NCBI GenBank assembly: GCA_029287965.1
Contig: JARFQC010000229.1
Coordinates: 1-6,274, forward strand
Direction of reading: 5' to 3'
Source of the DNA: Arenicellales bacterium
Lineage (GTDB): Bacteria; Pseudomonadota; Gammaproteobacteria; BMS3Bbin11
Length of the DNA: 6,274 nucleotides
The number at the start of each line of letters is the position of its first letter. Positions within the stretch are counted from its first letter, which is position 1. Of this stretch, positions 1 through 5,597 are shown one piece after another. The notes beneath the pieces are model-generated. The model was not told where the DNA came from, made no database searches, and saw nothing but the letters and a program-made list of their open reading frames with translations. Made by a program: the position numbers and the translations under genes.

Positions 1-60
1 ACGTTGCGAACCGCGACCCAGCACCTGGACTATCTGCAATACCAGGAAGCGCCGCGTTAA
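1..60 (+). CDS. C-terminal end of an unidentified protein (partial)
   Basis: Frame 1 is open from the left edge and ends at TAA 58-60, giving 19 residues that end in LDYLQYQEAPR. The fragment is too short to place in any family. It is taken as a real gene end because the frame is open to the edge and its stop abuts, tail to tail, the stop of the minus-strand gene that follows; the two stops share the palindrome TTAA. Chance open frame cannot be excluded with only 57 coding bases. Confidence 0.5.
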   Translation, partial: TLRTATQHLDYLQYQEAPR

Positions 61-338
61 CTGTTTTGCAGGGCGGTCTTGCGGTAACGCCAGACGCGCC
101 AGTAGGGTACTGCCATCATGACAATCATGATCAGTACTGCCGCCAGCAGGTGGTCCTGCCAGAGCCAGAAGAATGCGCCCAGCGAGACAAACATGGTAGT
201 GACCGATTCGAGCAGGACGGCGCGCGCGTATTCCATGCGCTGGCCGGCGTCCTGCCCGTAAAGCAGTGCCAGCAGCACTGGCGGGCCGACGTGAAAGGGA
301 ATATAAAACAACGCGGCAATAAGTATCACAGTCAGCAT
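57..338 (-). CDS. Small multi-pass membrane protein of unknown function (93 aa)
   Basis: The product is a short hydrophobic protein. Three likely membrane segments are visible: about residues 2-27 (starting LTVILIAALFYIPF), about 45-62 (SVTTMFVSLGAFFWLW) and about 64-82 (LLAAVLIMIVMMAVPYW). A polar stretch with charged residues (GQDAGQRMEYAR) separates the first two, and a basic tail (RVWRYRK) follows the last, which suggests a cytoplasmic C terminus. The start at 338 is chosen over the longer open frame to 485 because AGAGGA lies 4 bases upstream on the minus strand, the hydrophobic segment begins right at this Met, and the longer version would overlap the divergent dehydrogenase gene by about 80 bases. 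I do not recognise the family and assign no function. Confidence 0.7.
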   Translation of the reverse strand: MLTVILIAALFYIPFHVGPPVLLALLYGQDAGQRMEYARAVLLESVTTMFVSLGAFFWLWQDHLLAAVLIMIVMMAVPYWRVWRYRKTALQNS

Positions 339-342
339 GGCG

Positions 343-348
343 TCCTCT
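343..348 (-). promoter_or_regulatory. Ribosome binding site of the small membrane protein
   Basis: On the minus strand this reads AGAGGA, followed by 4 bases (CGCC) and then ATG at 338. It supports the short 93-residue start rather than the upstream extension. Confidence 0.6.
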
Positions 349-391
349 GGGGTAACACTTGCAGCATCATACTCGCGGGCATAGCCATGAC

Positions 392-397
392 AAGGAG
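392..397 (+). promoter_or_regulatory. Ribosome binding site of the dehydrogenase gene
   Basis: AAGGAG with a 6-base spacer before ATG 404-406. This fixes the dehydrogenase start and excludes the in-frame TTG at 359, which would add 15 residues of unrelated, His-rich sequence. An out-of-frame ATG at 400-402 lies too close to the site to be the likely start. Confidence 0.75.
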
Positions 398-403
398 CAA
401 TGT

Positions 404-1423
404 ATGAAAGCCATAGGCGTGCGTCAGTACCTGCCGACCAGCGATCCGGATTGTTTTGTCGAGTTCGACCAGGCGACACCGGCACCCGGTCCGCGCGATC
501 TGCTGGTCAGGATCAAGGCAGTATCGGTAAACCCTGTCGATACCAAGGTACGTGCCGGGATCAGTGCAGAGTTGGACGAACCCAGGGTGCTAGGCTGGGA
601 CGCAGCCGGCATCGTCGAACAGGTCGGCAACGACGTCAGCCTGTTCAAGCCGGGTGACGCGGTCTGGTATGCCGGCAGCATTACCCGGCCCGGCTGCAAC
701 GCGGAATTGCAGTGTGTCGATGAACGTATCGCCGGACATAAGCCCGCCAGCCTCGGCTATGCGGAAGCGGCCGCCATGCCGCTGACCGCCATCACGGCCT
801 GGGAAGCGCTGTTTGAGCGCCTTGGCATCCACCGGCTAAAGGATGCTGGCAAGTCCATCCTCATCATCGGCGGTGCAGGCGGGGTAGGATCCATTGCGAT
901 TCAAATGGCCAGCGAAATAGCCGGGCTTACCGTCATCGCAACCGCGTCGCGTGATGAGACGGTGGCATGGTGCCGCAAGATGGGTGCCAGCGAGTGCATC
1001 AATCATCGCAATGATCTGAAGCAGGAGTTCGAGCGCATCGGCGTGGCGGAAGTCGATTACATCCTGTGTCTCAATGACACAGACTACTACTTTGCCATCA
1101 TGGCCGACGTCATCAAACCGCAGGGCAGTATCTGTTCAATCGTCGGCAACAGTAGGCCGCTGGATCTCGATCTGCTGAAGAGCAAAAGCGCAACGTTTGC
1201 ATGGGAGTTCATGTTTACCCGTGCCATGTATGAAACGGATGATATGCACAGGCAGCATGATCTGCTCGAGGAAGTCGCCCGGTTGATCGACGCAGGCCGC
1301 CTGCACACCACCCTGACGCGCCAGCACGGCACAATGTCAGCAGAGACGCTGCGTACAGCGCATGCAAAACTGGAATCGGGGCGTATGATCGGTAAGCTGG
1401 TACTGGACGGTATTGCCAGCTGA
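404..1423 (+). CDS. Zinc-type alcohol dehydrogenase-like / quinone oxidoreductase family protein (MDR superfamily)
   Basis: The product is a 339-residue cytosolic NAD(P)H-dependent oxidoreductase of the medium-chain dehydrogenase/reductase superfamily. The GroES-like N-terminal domain covers roughly residues 1-125 and carries SVNPVDTKVR (41-50) and LGWDAAG (63-69). The Rossmann domain has the dinucleotide-binding glycine motif GGAGGVG (156-162), followed by a typical helix (SIAIQMASEIAG). The C terminus (AKLESGRMIGKLVL) matches the usual end of the family, so the gene looks complete and of normal length. The cysteines of a catalytic or structural zinc site are not evident where zinc-dependent alcohol dehydrogenases have them, so despite the common 'zinc-binding' label this is more likely a quinone or enone reductase type. 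The substrate cannot be told from sequence. It stands alone, divergent from the small membrane protein with a 65-bp gap. Confidence 0.9.
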   Translation: MKAIGVRQYLPTSDPDCFVEFDQATPAPGPRDLLVRIKAVSVNPVDTKVRAGISAELDEPRVLGWDAAGIVEQVGNDVSLFKPGDAVWYAGSITRPGCNAELQCVDERIAGHKPASLGYAEAAAMPLTAITAWEALFERLGIHRLKDAGKSILIIGGAGGVGSIAIQMASEIAGLTVIATASRDETVAWCRKMGASECINHRNDLKQEFERIGVAEVDYILCLNDTDYYFAIMADVIKPQGSICSIVGNSRPLDLDLLKSKSATFAWEFMFTRAMYETDDMHRQHDLLEEVARLIDAGRLHTTLTRQHGTMSAETLRTAHAKLESGRMIGKLVLDGIAS

Positions 1424-1498
1424 TCCTTACTCTACAACCTGTATAACCGGGAAAAACAATACTTAAGCATCTTTACACAACACGACGAGGATAATCGG
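1424..1498 (+). promoter_or_regulatory. Leader and probable promoter region of the cytochrome operon
   Basis: This 75-bp AT-richer gap lies between the dehydrogenase stop and the cytochrome c' start. No convincing -35/-10 pair was found: TATAAC at 1443-1448 could be a -10 element but has no good -35 box at the usual distance. An AAGCATCTT at 1465-1473 resembles the reverse complement of an NsrR half-site. GAGG at 1487-1490 with 8 bases to ATG 1499 is the likely ribosome binding site. No clear rho-independent terminator for the upstream gene was seen, so readthrough from the dehydrogenase remains possible. Confidence 0.4.
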
Positions 1499-1939
1499 AT
1501 GAGAAACAGCTTAATGGCATTAACCCTGATCGCACTGACAGCAACCGGAACGGCAGCAGCAATGGATGCCGAAGAAGTGATCAAGTATCGTAACAGCGTT
1601 ATGAAGGCCTATGCCGGGCATACCGGTGCCGCATCACGCATCGTGCGAGGCAAGGTCGATTACAAGGACCAGCTCGGCTTCCATGCAACCGCGATGCGGG
1701 ATATTTCGCTGCTCATAGAAGGCCTGTTTCCAGAAGACTCGGATTTTGGCGAGACACGGGCCAAGGCCGAGATCTGGAGCAAGCCCGAAGAATACAAGCA
1801 GGCGATGAAGGACAACCAGCAGGCTGCCGAAGCGTTCCTCAAGGCCGTCAACGACGGTACGGCTGACGCGGCTGGCTTCAAGGCCGTGACCGACAGCTGC
1901 AAGGGCTGCCACGACAAGTTCCGCGCCGAGGACGACTAA
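1499..1939 (+). CDS. Cytochrome c' (class II c-type cytochrome)
   Basis: The product is 146 residues with a Sec signal peptide (hydrophobic core LMALTLIALTATGTAAA, likely cleavage near residue 21), so it is periplasmic. The mature part is a predicted four-helix bundle of normal family length. The single haem site is CKGCH (C134, C137, H138) near the C terminus, as is characteristic of cytochrome c'. The N-terminal YRNSVM (30-35) provides the conserved Arg and the distal-face Met, and EIWSKPEEY (91-99) matches a usual family segment. Family members have a five-coordinate or nearly five-coordinate haem that binds NO and CO and are linked to NO tolerance; that role here is inference. The diheme cytochrome gene begins 3 bp after the stop, so the two are almost certainly co-expressed. 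No gene symbol is assigned because usage differs between organisms. Confidence 0.93.
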   Translation: MRNSLMALTLIALTATGTAAAMDAEEVIKYRNSVMKAYAGHTGAASRIVRGKVDYKDQLGFHATAMRDISLLIEGLFPEDSDFGETRAKAEIWSKPEEYKQAMKDNQQAAEAFLKAVNDGTADAAGFKAVTDSCKGCHDKFRAEDD

Positions 1940-1942
1940 ACC

Positions 1943-2839
1943 ATGCTGGCGCGGGCGCTGCTCGCGATCGTACTGGTGCTGCCGGTACAGGCAAACGCCA
2001 AGTCCGACCTGGTCGAGCAGGGCAGGCAGGTCTTCCTGGCCTCGAATTGCCAGACCTGCCACACCGACAGTGACAATGGCGGCCTGCCGTTGGCCGGCGG
2101 TCGTGAGTTGCGCAGTGAGTTTGGCACCTACTACTCACCCAACATCTCACCAGACCGCGAGACAGGGATAGGCAACTGGTCAGACGAGGATTTCATTCGC
2201 GCTATGCGCGAGGGCATTGCCCCGGACGGCCGCTACTATTACCCGTCGTTTCCTTTCACATCCTATACAAAGATGCGCCGCGCCGACATGCTGGCGCTCA
2301 AGGCCTATTTGTTCAGCCTGCCACCGGTGAAAAATCAGAACCGTGACCATGACCTGCCACTGTACATGCGCATCGTGCCGTCTGCGAAGATCTGGAACAT
2401 GCGCTACTTCGAGCCCGGTGAATTCAAGACTGATGCCGGGCAAAGTGATGAGTGGAACCGTGGCGCCTATCTGTCACAGGCCATGGGGCATTGCGCTGAA
2501 TGCCATACGCCACGCAAGGGGCTGGGCATCATGATCGAGGACAAGCGTTATGCCGGGGTGCAGGAGCTGGACGGGGAAGCAGTACCCAACATCACGCCGC
2601 ATGGCAGGACCGGTATCGGCCGCTGGAGCATCGACGACCTGGTTTACTTCTTCCAGTCCGGTGTGACCTTGTCGGGAGATGTTACCGGCGGCAAGATGGC
2701 CGGAATCGTTGATGACAGCCTGAGTCAGCTGCCTGTCAGCGACCAGCGCGCCATGGCGGTATACCTGAAGTCACTGACCCCGGTGGACAACGAGATCAGG
2801 AAAAAGAAAAAGAAGCGTAAAAAGGAAGAGTGGGAATGA
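1943..2839 (+). CDS. Secreted diheme cytochrome c with lysine-rich C-terminal tail
   Basis: The product is 298 residues: a signal peptide (about 1-19, cleavage near VQANA|KSD) followed by two class I cytochrome c domains. Haem sites are CQTCH (C36-H40) and CAECH (C184-H188). Each domain has the segment NI(S/T)P..(E/R)TGIG.W seen in diheme cytochromes related to the cytochrome subunits of alcohol and gluconate dehydrogenases. Met252 in GGKMAGIVDDSLSQL fits the sixth ligand of haem 2. For haem 1 the ADH-type YPAMPY is YPSFPF here, so the ligand may instead be Met110 or Met115. The protein lacks the third haem of ADH cytochrome subunits. The end (R286-K294) is nearly all Lys/Arg, followed by EEWE. 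GAGGA at 1928-1932 inside the previous gene and the 3-bp gap indicate translational coupling with cytochrome c'. It probably passes electrons in the periplasm; the partner is unknown. Confidence 0.9.
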   Translation: MLARALLAIVLVLPVQANAKSDLVEQGRQVFLASNCQTCHTDSDNGGLPLAGGRELRSEFGTYYSPNISPDRETGIGNWSDEDFIRAMREGIAPDGRYYYPSFPFTSYTKMRRADMLALKAYLFSLPPVKNQNRDHDLPLYMRIVPSAKIWNMRYFEPGEFKTDAGQSDEWNRGAYLSQAMGHCAECHTPRKGLGIMIEDKRYAGVQELDGEAVPNITPHGRTGIGRWSIDDLVYFFQSGVTLSGDVTGGKMAGIVDDSLSQLPVSDQRAMAVYLKSLTPVDNEIRKKKKKRKKEEWE

Positions 2840-2844
2840 CCGCG

Positions 2845-2862
2845 GGCAAAGTGGTTTTTGCC
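2845..2862. terminator. Possible weak hairpin between convergent genes
   Basis: GGCAAA (2845-2850) can pair with TTTGCC (2857-2862) around a 6-base loop. It sits in the 40-bp gap between the convergent diheme cytochrome and cyaY genes, where a two-way terminator would be expected. No T-run follows on either strand, so it is not a textbook rho-independent terminator. Confidence 0.3.
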
Positions 2863-2879
2863 GCTACGCTGAAACCGGC

Positions 2880-3203
2880 CTAGTCACCAAAGCTTATTTC
2901 TTCCCCTGCCTGCTCGGTGGCCAGCCGGGACAATTCGGCAAAGAAGTTTTCACCGGTCTTGTCGTTGAGCCACTGCCCGCTGCCGGCATCGTAGTCATAG
3001 TGGAAACCGCCGCTGCGTGCTGCAAGCCATAGCTGGTCCGCTGCGGACTGCTTGTTGACGATAAGCTTGCTGCCATCGTCGAAGCTTATCGTCAGGATGT
3101 CGCTGACCGTGTCGTAGTCTATGTCCGCCTCGCATTCGTCGAGTACGTCCTCGAGTCGTTCCAGCGTGTCTTCATAGGCTTGGTTAAATGTTTTTTCAGG
3201 CAT
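2880..3203 (-). CDS. cyaY: Iron donor protein CyaY (bacterial frataxin)
   Basis: The product is 107 residues, essentially the family's standard length. Frataxins are small cytosolic iron-binding proteins that act on the IscS/IscU iron-sulfur cluster machinery as an iron donor and/or regulator. The fold order is visible. The first helix carries the acidic ridge (YEDTLERLEDVLDECEADID). It is followed by the strands SDILTISFDDGSKLIVNKQ, then QLWLAARSGGFHY, where the Trp and SGG are family hallmarks, then the WLNDKTGENF turn and a final helix. The gene lies head to head with lptM across a 73-bp gap, a layout seen widely in gammaproteobacteria. The ribosome binding site is weak (only ACGAG about 6 bases upstream of ATG 3203). 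Confidence 0.96.
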   Translation of the reverse strand: MPEKTFNQAYEDTLERLEDVLDECEADIDYDTVSDILTISFDDGSKLIVNKQSAADQLWLAARSGGFHYDYDAGSGQWLNDKTGENFFAELSRLATEQAGEEISFGD

Positions 3204-3276
3204 GGCAACTCGTGTGGCAATATGGATTGATTGTATACTTCGTCAACTTTGCAATATTACCCGTTCGGAGAATCCG
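3204..3276. promoter_or_regulatory. Divergent promoter region of cyaY and lptM-lysA
   Basis: This 73-bp AT-rich gap must hold promoters in both directions. TATACT at 3234-3239 is a good -10 candidate for lptM (5 of 6 bases), but no clear -35 box lies 17 bases upstream. For cyaY, minus-strand TTGACG (3246-3241) with a 16-base spacer to CATATT (3224-3219) is possible and would leave only a very short leader. The lptM ribosome binding site GGAG (3267-3270) lies 6 bases before ATG 3277. The region is assigned from layout; the exact boxes are guesses. Confidence 0.5.
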
Positions 3277-3474
3277 ATGAAATTACCAACTGTAGGGTTG
3301 GCCCTGTTGTCTGCCGCAGTATTCACACTCACCGCCTGTGGCCAGAAAGGCCCTCTGTACATGCAGAAGCAGGAAGCCCCGGCCGCATCCGCCCCGGCAG
3401 AGGCTGAACAGGCTGCTGATCCGGCAGAAGAGAAGCCGTCTGACAAAGACGAGGCCGACGGAGCGAGCAAGTAA
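3277..3474 (+). CDS. lptM: LPS-assembly lipoprotein LptM (YifL family)
   Basis: The product is a 65-residue lipoprotein. The signal peptide ends in the lipobox LTAC with the lipid-accepting Cys21, directly followed by GQKGPLYM, the signature of this family. The rest is an unstructured tail rich in Ala, Glu, Pro and Asp with a few lysines. In E. coli LptM binds the LPS translocon LptD/LptE in the outer membrane and promotes correct disulfide formation in LptD. The start at 3277 is chosen because GGAG lies 6 bases upstream and the signal peptide begins there; the open frame extends to 3202 but that would add 25 unlikely residues and start in the cyaY start codon region. It is the first gene of the lptM-lysA cluster, 8 bp ahead of lysA. 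Confidence 0.92.
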   Translation: MKLPTVGLALLSAAVFTLTACGQKGPLYMQKQEAPAASAPAEAEQAADPAEEKPSDKDEADGASK

Positions 3475-3482
3475 TTGCCGCC

Positions 3483-4748
3483 ATGGACCACTTCGATTAC
3501 CGTGACGGGCAGCTGTATGCTGAAGACGTTGCCCTCGCAGAGCTTGCAGAACACGTAGACACCCCTGCCTACGTCTATTCGCGCGCCACACTGGAACGCC
3601 ATTTCCGGGTCTTCGACCAGGCCCTGGAAGGCCTGCCCCACCTGGTCTGCTATGCCGTCAAGGCCAATTCCAATCTCGCCGTCCTGAATGTCCTGGCCCG
3701 CCTGGGATCGGGTTTTGATATCGTTTCCGGCGGTGAACTGGAACGTGTGATACGCGCAGGCGGCGACCCGCAGAAGGTCGTGTTTTCCGGTGTCGGTAAG
3801 ACCGTCACAGAAATAAGCGTTGCCCTGCAGGCGAGCGTTAAATGTTTCAACGTGGAGTCCGCCGCAGAGCTGGCGGCCATCTCGGTTGTGGCCACCCGGC
3901 TGGACATCCGCGCCCCGGTATCCATCAGGGTCAATCCGGACGTGGATGCCAGGACGCACCCGTATATATCTACCGGTCTGAAAGAGAACAAGTTCGGCAT
4001 CCCGGTCGACGAGGCCCTACAGCTGTATGACAAGGCCCGCAGTGATTACCCGATGGTCGACCTGGTGGGGATCGACTGCCACATCGGTTCCCAGCTGACC
4101 GAGGTGGCGCCGTTTATTGAAGCTCTGGATCGCGTCCTGGACGTCATCGCGCGCCTGCGTGACCGCGGCATCAGCCTGCGGCACATCGACATCGGCGGCG
4201 GGCTGGGCATCCGTTACCAGGATGAAGAACCACCGCTGCCGGATGAGTATGCCGAAGCGGTCAAAGAGCGGCTGATGGAGCGCGACATGACGGACCTGAC
4301 CCTGATGCTCGAGCCCGGTCGTGCGATTGCCGGTAATGCGGGCATACTGCTTACCCGCGTTGAGTACCTGAAAGAAACGCCGGACCATCGCTTTGCTATT
4401 GTCGATGCAGCGATGAACGACCTGCTGCGGCCTGCACTTTACGACGCCTGGCAGGAAGTCGTGCCGGTGACACCGCGCGAGGATGTACAGGAACTGGAAT
4501 GGGACATCGTCGGGCCGGTCTGCGAAACCGGCGACACCCTCGCCAGGCAGCGCAGCATGGCCCTTGAGCAGGGCGATCTGCTTGCGATCCGCTCGTCAGG
4601 CGCCTACGGGTTCGTCATGAGCTCCAACTACAATTCGCGACCGCGTGCGGCGGAAATCATGGTCGACGGGGACGCTACGCACATCGTACGCCGGCGTGAA
4701 ACCTTCGACGACCTGATGGCGTTGGAAAACCTCCTGCCCGGGGATTGA
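3483..4748 (+). CDS. lysA: Diaminopimelate decarboxylase
   Basis: The product is a 421-residue PLP enzyme that decarboxylates meso-diaminopimelate to L-lysine, the last step of lysine synthesis, in the cytosol. It belongs to the fold-type III (alanine racemase-like barrel) decarboxylases. Visible motifs are YAVKAN (57-62) with the PLP-binding Lys60, His200 in CHIGSQ, the phosphate-binding glycine loop GGGLGI (238-243), EPGRAIAGNAG (277-287), CETGD (347-351) with the active-site Cys347 contributed across the dimer, and GAYGFVMSSNYNSRPRAAE (373-391). Length and all key residues are normal. There is no strong Shine-Dalgarno sequence right before ATG 3483, so translation may be coupled to lptM, 8 bp upstream. 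The next gene begins 3 bp after the stop. Confidence 0.98.
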   Translation: MDHFDYRDGQLYAEDVALAELAEHVDTPAYVYSRATLERHFRVFDQALEGLPHLVCYAVKANSNLAVLNVLARLGSGFDIVSGGELERVIRAGGDPQKVVFSGVGKTVTEISVALQASVKCFNVESAAELAAISVVATRLDIRAPVSIRVNPDVDARTHPYISTGLKENKFGIPVDEALQLYDKARSDYPMVDLVGIDCHIGSQLTEVAPFIEALDRVLDVIARLRDRGISLRHIDIGGGLGIRYQDEEPPLPDEYAEAVKERLMERDMTDLTLMLEPGRAIAGNAGILLTRVEYLKETPDHRFAIVDAAMNDLLRPALYDAWQEVVPVTPREDVQELEWDIVGPVCETGDTLARQRSMALEQGDLLAIRSSGAYGFVMSSNYNSRPRAAEIMVDGDATHIVRRRETFDDLMALENLLPGD

Positions 4749-4751
4749 CCT

Positions 4752-5597
4752 ATGCGGCGTTTCGTCATTGCCGTCATGCTGCTTGTTTCCGCGGGCATAG
4801 CCCATGGCCAGGGGACCGTTACAGAAGTAATCCCCCTGGGCTACCGCTCTCTGCATGAAATGGTACCCATTATCCAGCCGATGGTCGGCCCCGGCGGCAG
4901 CGTCAGCGGGCTGCGTGACCAGATGGTAGTGACGACAACGCCGGCGCGGATGGCCGAAATCAAGAAAGTTCTCCAGACCCTGGATGCCAGCCCGGAGAGG
5001 CTCGTCATCAGTGTGCGGCAACGCAGCAGTGAATCGATACAACAGCGTTCAGCGGCGATTCATGCTGAGACTGATAATGTCAGTATCGGAGGCGGTGGCG
5101 TACGTATTGGCAACACACCGCCGCAACTGGAAGGAGACAGTCACGTGAGCATTGCCGCAGCCGATCGATCACGCGAAGACGATGCAAATATCGTTCAGCG
5201 GGTACAGGTGCTGGAAGGGCGGGAAGCCTATATCTCCGGTGGACAGGATCTGCCTGTACGCAGCCGCGGGATCGGCTACGACAGCGTTGGTTATTATCCG
5301 GCCCGGACCGGGTTTTACGTCGTCCCGCGCCTGAATGGCGAAGAGGTCTTTCTCGAGATCAGTGCCGGTAGCCGGCAGGCAGCGACGGTGCGTCGTTCGG
5401 GCTACCGTCAGCCCGACATCGATGTCAGCAGTGTTGCCACTACGGTGTCAGGCCGCCTGGGAGAATGGATAAGCCTGGGCGGAGCACGCGGAAGTGAAGC
5501 CAATGCGTCGCGGGGTATCGGTTATACGGGCCGCCAGGCAACCGATACTGACATGGGCATGGAAGTTAAAGTGGAAAAAATACAGGAGTACCGATGA
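4752..5597 (+). CDS. Secreted protein with secretin-like N domain and short secretin-like C region
   Basis: The product is 281 residues with a signal peptide (MRRFVIAVMLLVSAGIAHG, cleavage near 19-20), so it is periplasmic or outer-membrane associated. Residues about 22-88 look like a secretin N0/N1 (NolW-like) domain: VIPLGYRSLHEMVPIIQPMV, then QMVVTTTPARMAEIKKVLQTLD. Residues about 92-145 are a Gly/Ser/Arg-rich linker. Residues about 146-281 hold strands reminiscent of the secretin core (VQVLEGREAYISGGQDLPV; TGFYVVPRLNGEEVFLEIS; VSGRLGEWISLGG), with SRGIGY twice (171-176, 253-258). True secretins are much longer with several N domains and a full pore domain, so this is probably not a classic pore. 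GGGGA (4740-4744) lies 7 bases before the ATG. The gene starts 3 bp after lysA and overlaps the M48 gene by 4 bases. No specific function is assigned. Confidence 0.8.
   Translation: MRRFVIAVMLLVSAGIAHGQGTVTEVIPLGYRSLHEMVPIIQPMVGPGGSVSGLRDQMVVTTTPARMAEIKKVLQTLDASPERLVISVRQRSSESIQQRSAAIHAETDNVSIGGGGVRIGNTPPQLEGDSHVSIAAADRSREDDANIVQRVQVLEGREAYISGGQDLPVRSRGIGYDSVGYYPARTGFYVVPRLNGEEVFLEISAGSRQAATVRRSGYRQPDIDVSSVATTVSGRLGEWISLGGARGSEANASRGIGYTGRQATDTDMGMEVKVEKIQEYR
5584..5588 (+). promoter_or_regulatory. Ribosome binding site of the M48 metalloprotease gene
   Basis: AGGAG with 5 bases to ATG 5594-5596. It lies inside the end of the secretin-like gene, whose TGA stop (5595-5597) overlaps this ATG as ATGA. 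It decides the protease start and points to translational coupling. Confidence 0.7.

Noticed and set aside
359..387. Sigma-70 promoter for the dehydrogenase (TTGCAG at 359-364)
   Set aside because: No hexamer resembling TATAAT is found 16-18 bases downstream; the best match (CATAGC) has only 3 of 6 bases and wrong spacing.
359..403. Upstream start of the dehydrogenase at TTG 359
   Set aside because: AAGGAG at 392-397 sits correctly for ATG 404, and the MKAIGV start fits the family; the 15 extra residues have no family resemblance.
1634..2062. Minus-strand open frame opposite the cytochrome genes
   Set aside because: It lies opposite conserved haem-binding coding sequence on the plus strand and shows no recognisable protein features.
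2798..2830. Programmed frameshift at the A-rich run at the end of the diheme cytochrome gene
   Set aside because: In the reading frame the AAA AAG pairs are preceded by G or T, not by A, so the classical A AAA AAG slippery heptamer is not present in the correct phase, and no clear downstream stem follows.
3202..3276. Longer lptM start at 3202
   Set aside because: It would place 25 residues before a complete lipoprotein signal peptide and overlap the cyaY start; GGAG before ATG 3277 is the better choice.
3243..3959. Long minus-strand open frame across lptM and lysA (238 codons)
   Set aside because: It is antisense to two clearly conserved genes, and its product has no domain or signal features; it is a by-product of GC-rich codon use.
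4752..5597. Full type II/III secretion or type IV pilus secretin
   Set aside because: The protein is 281 residues, lacks multiple N domains and a full pore domain, and no secretion or pilus gene is adjacent.
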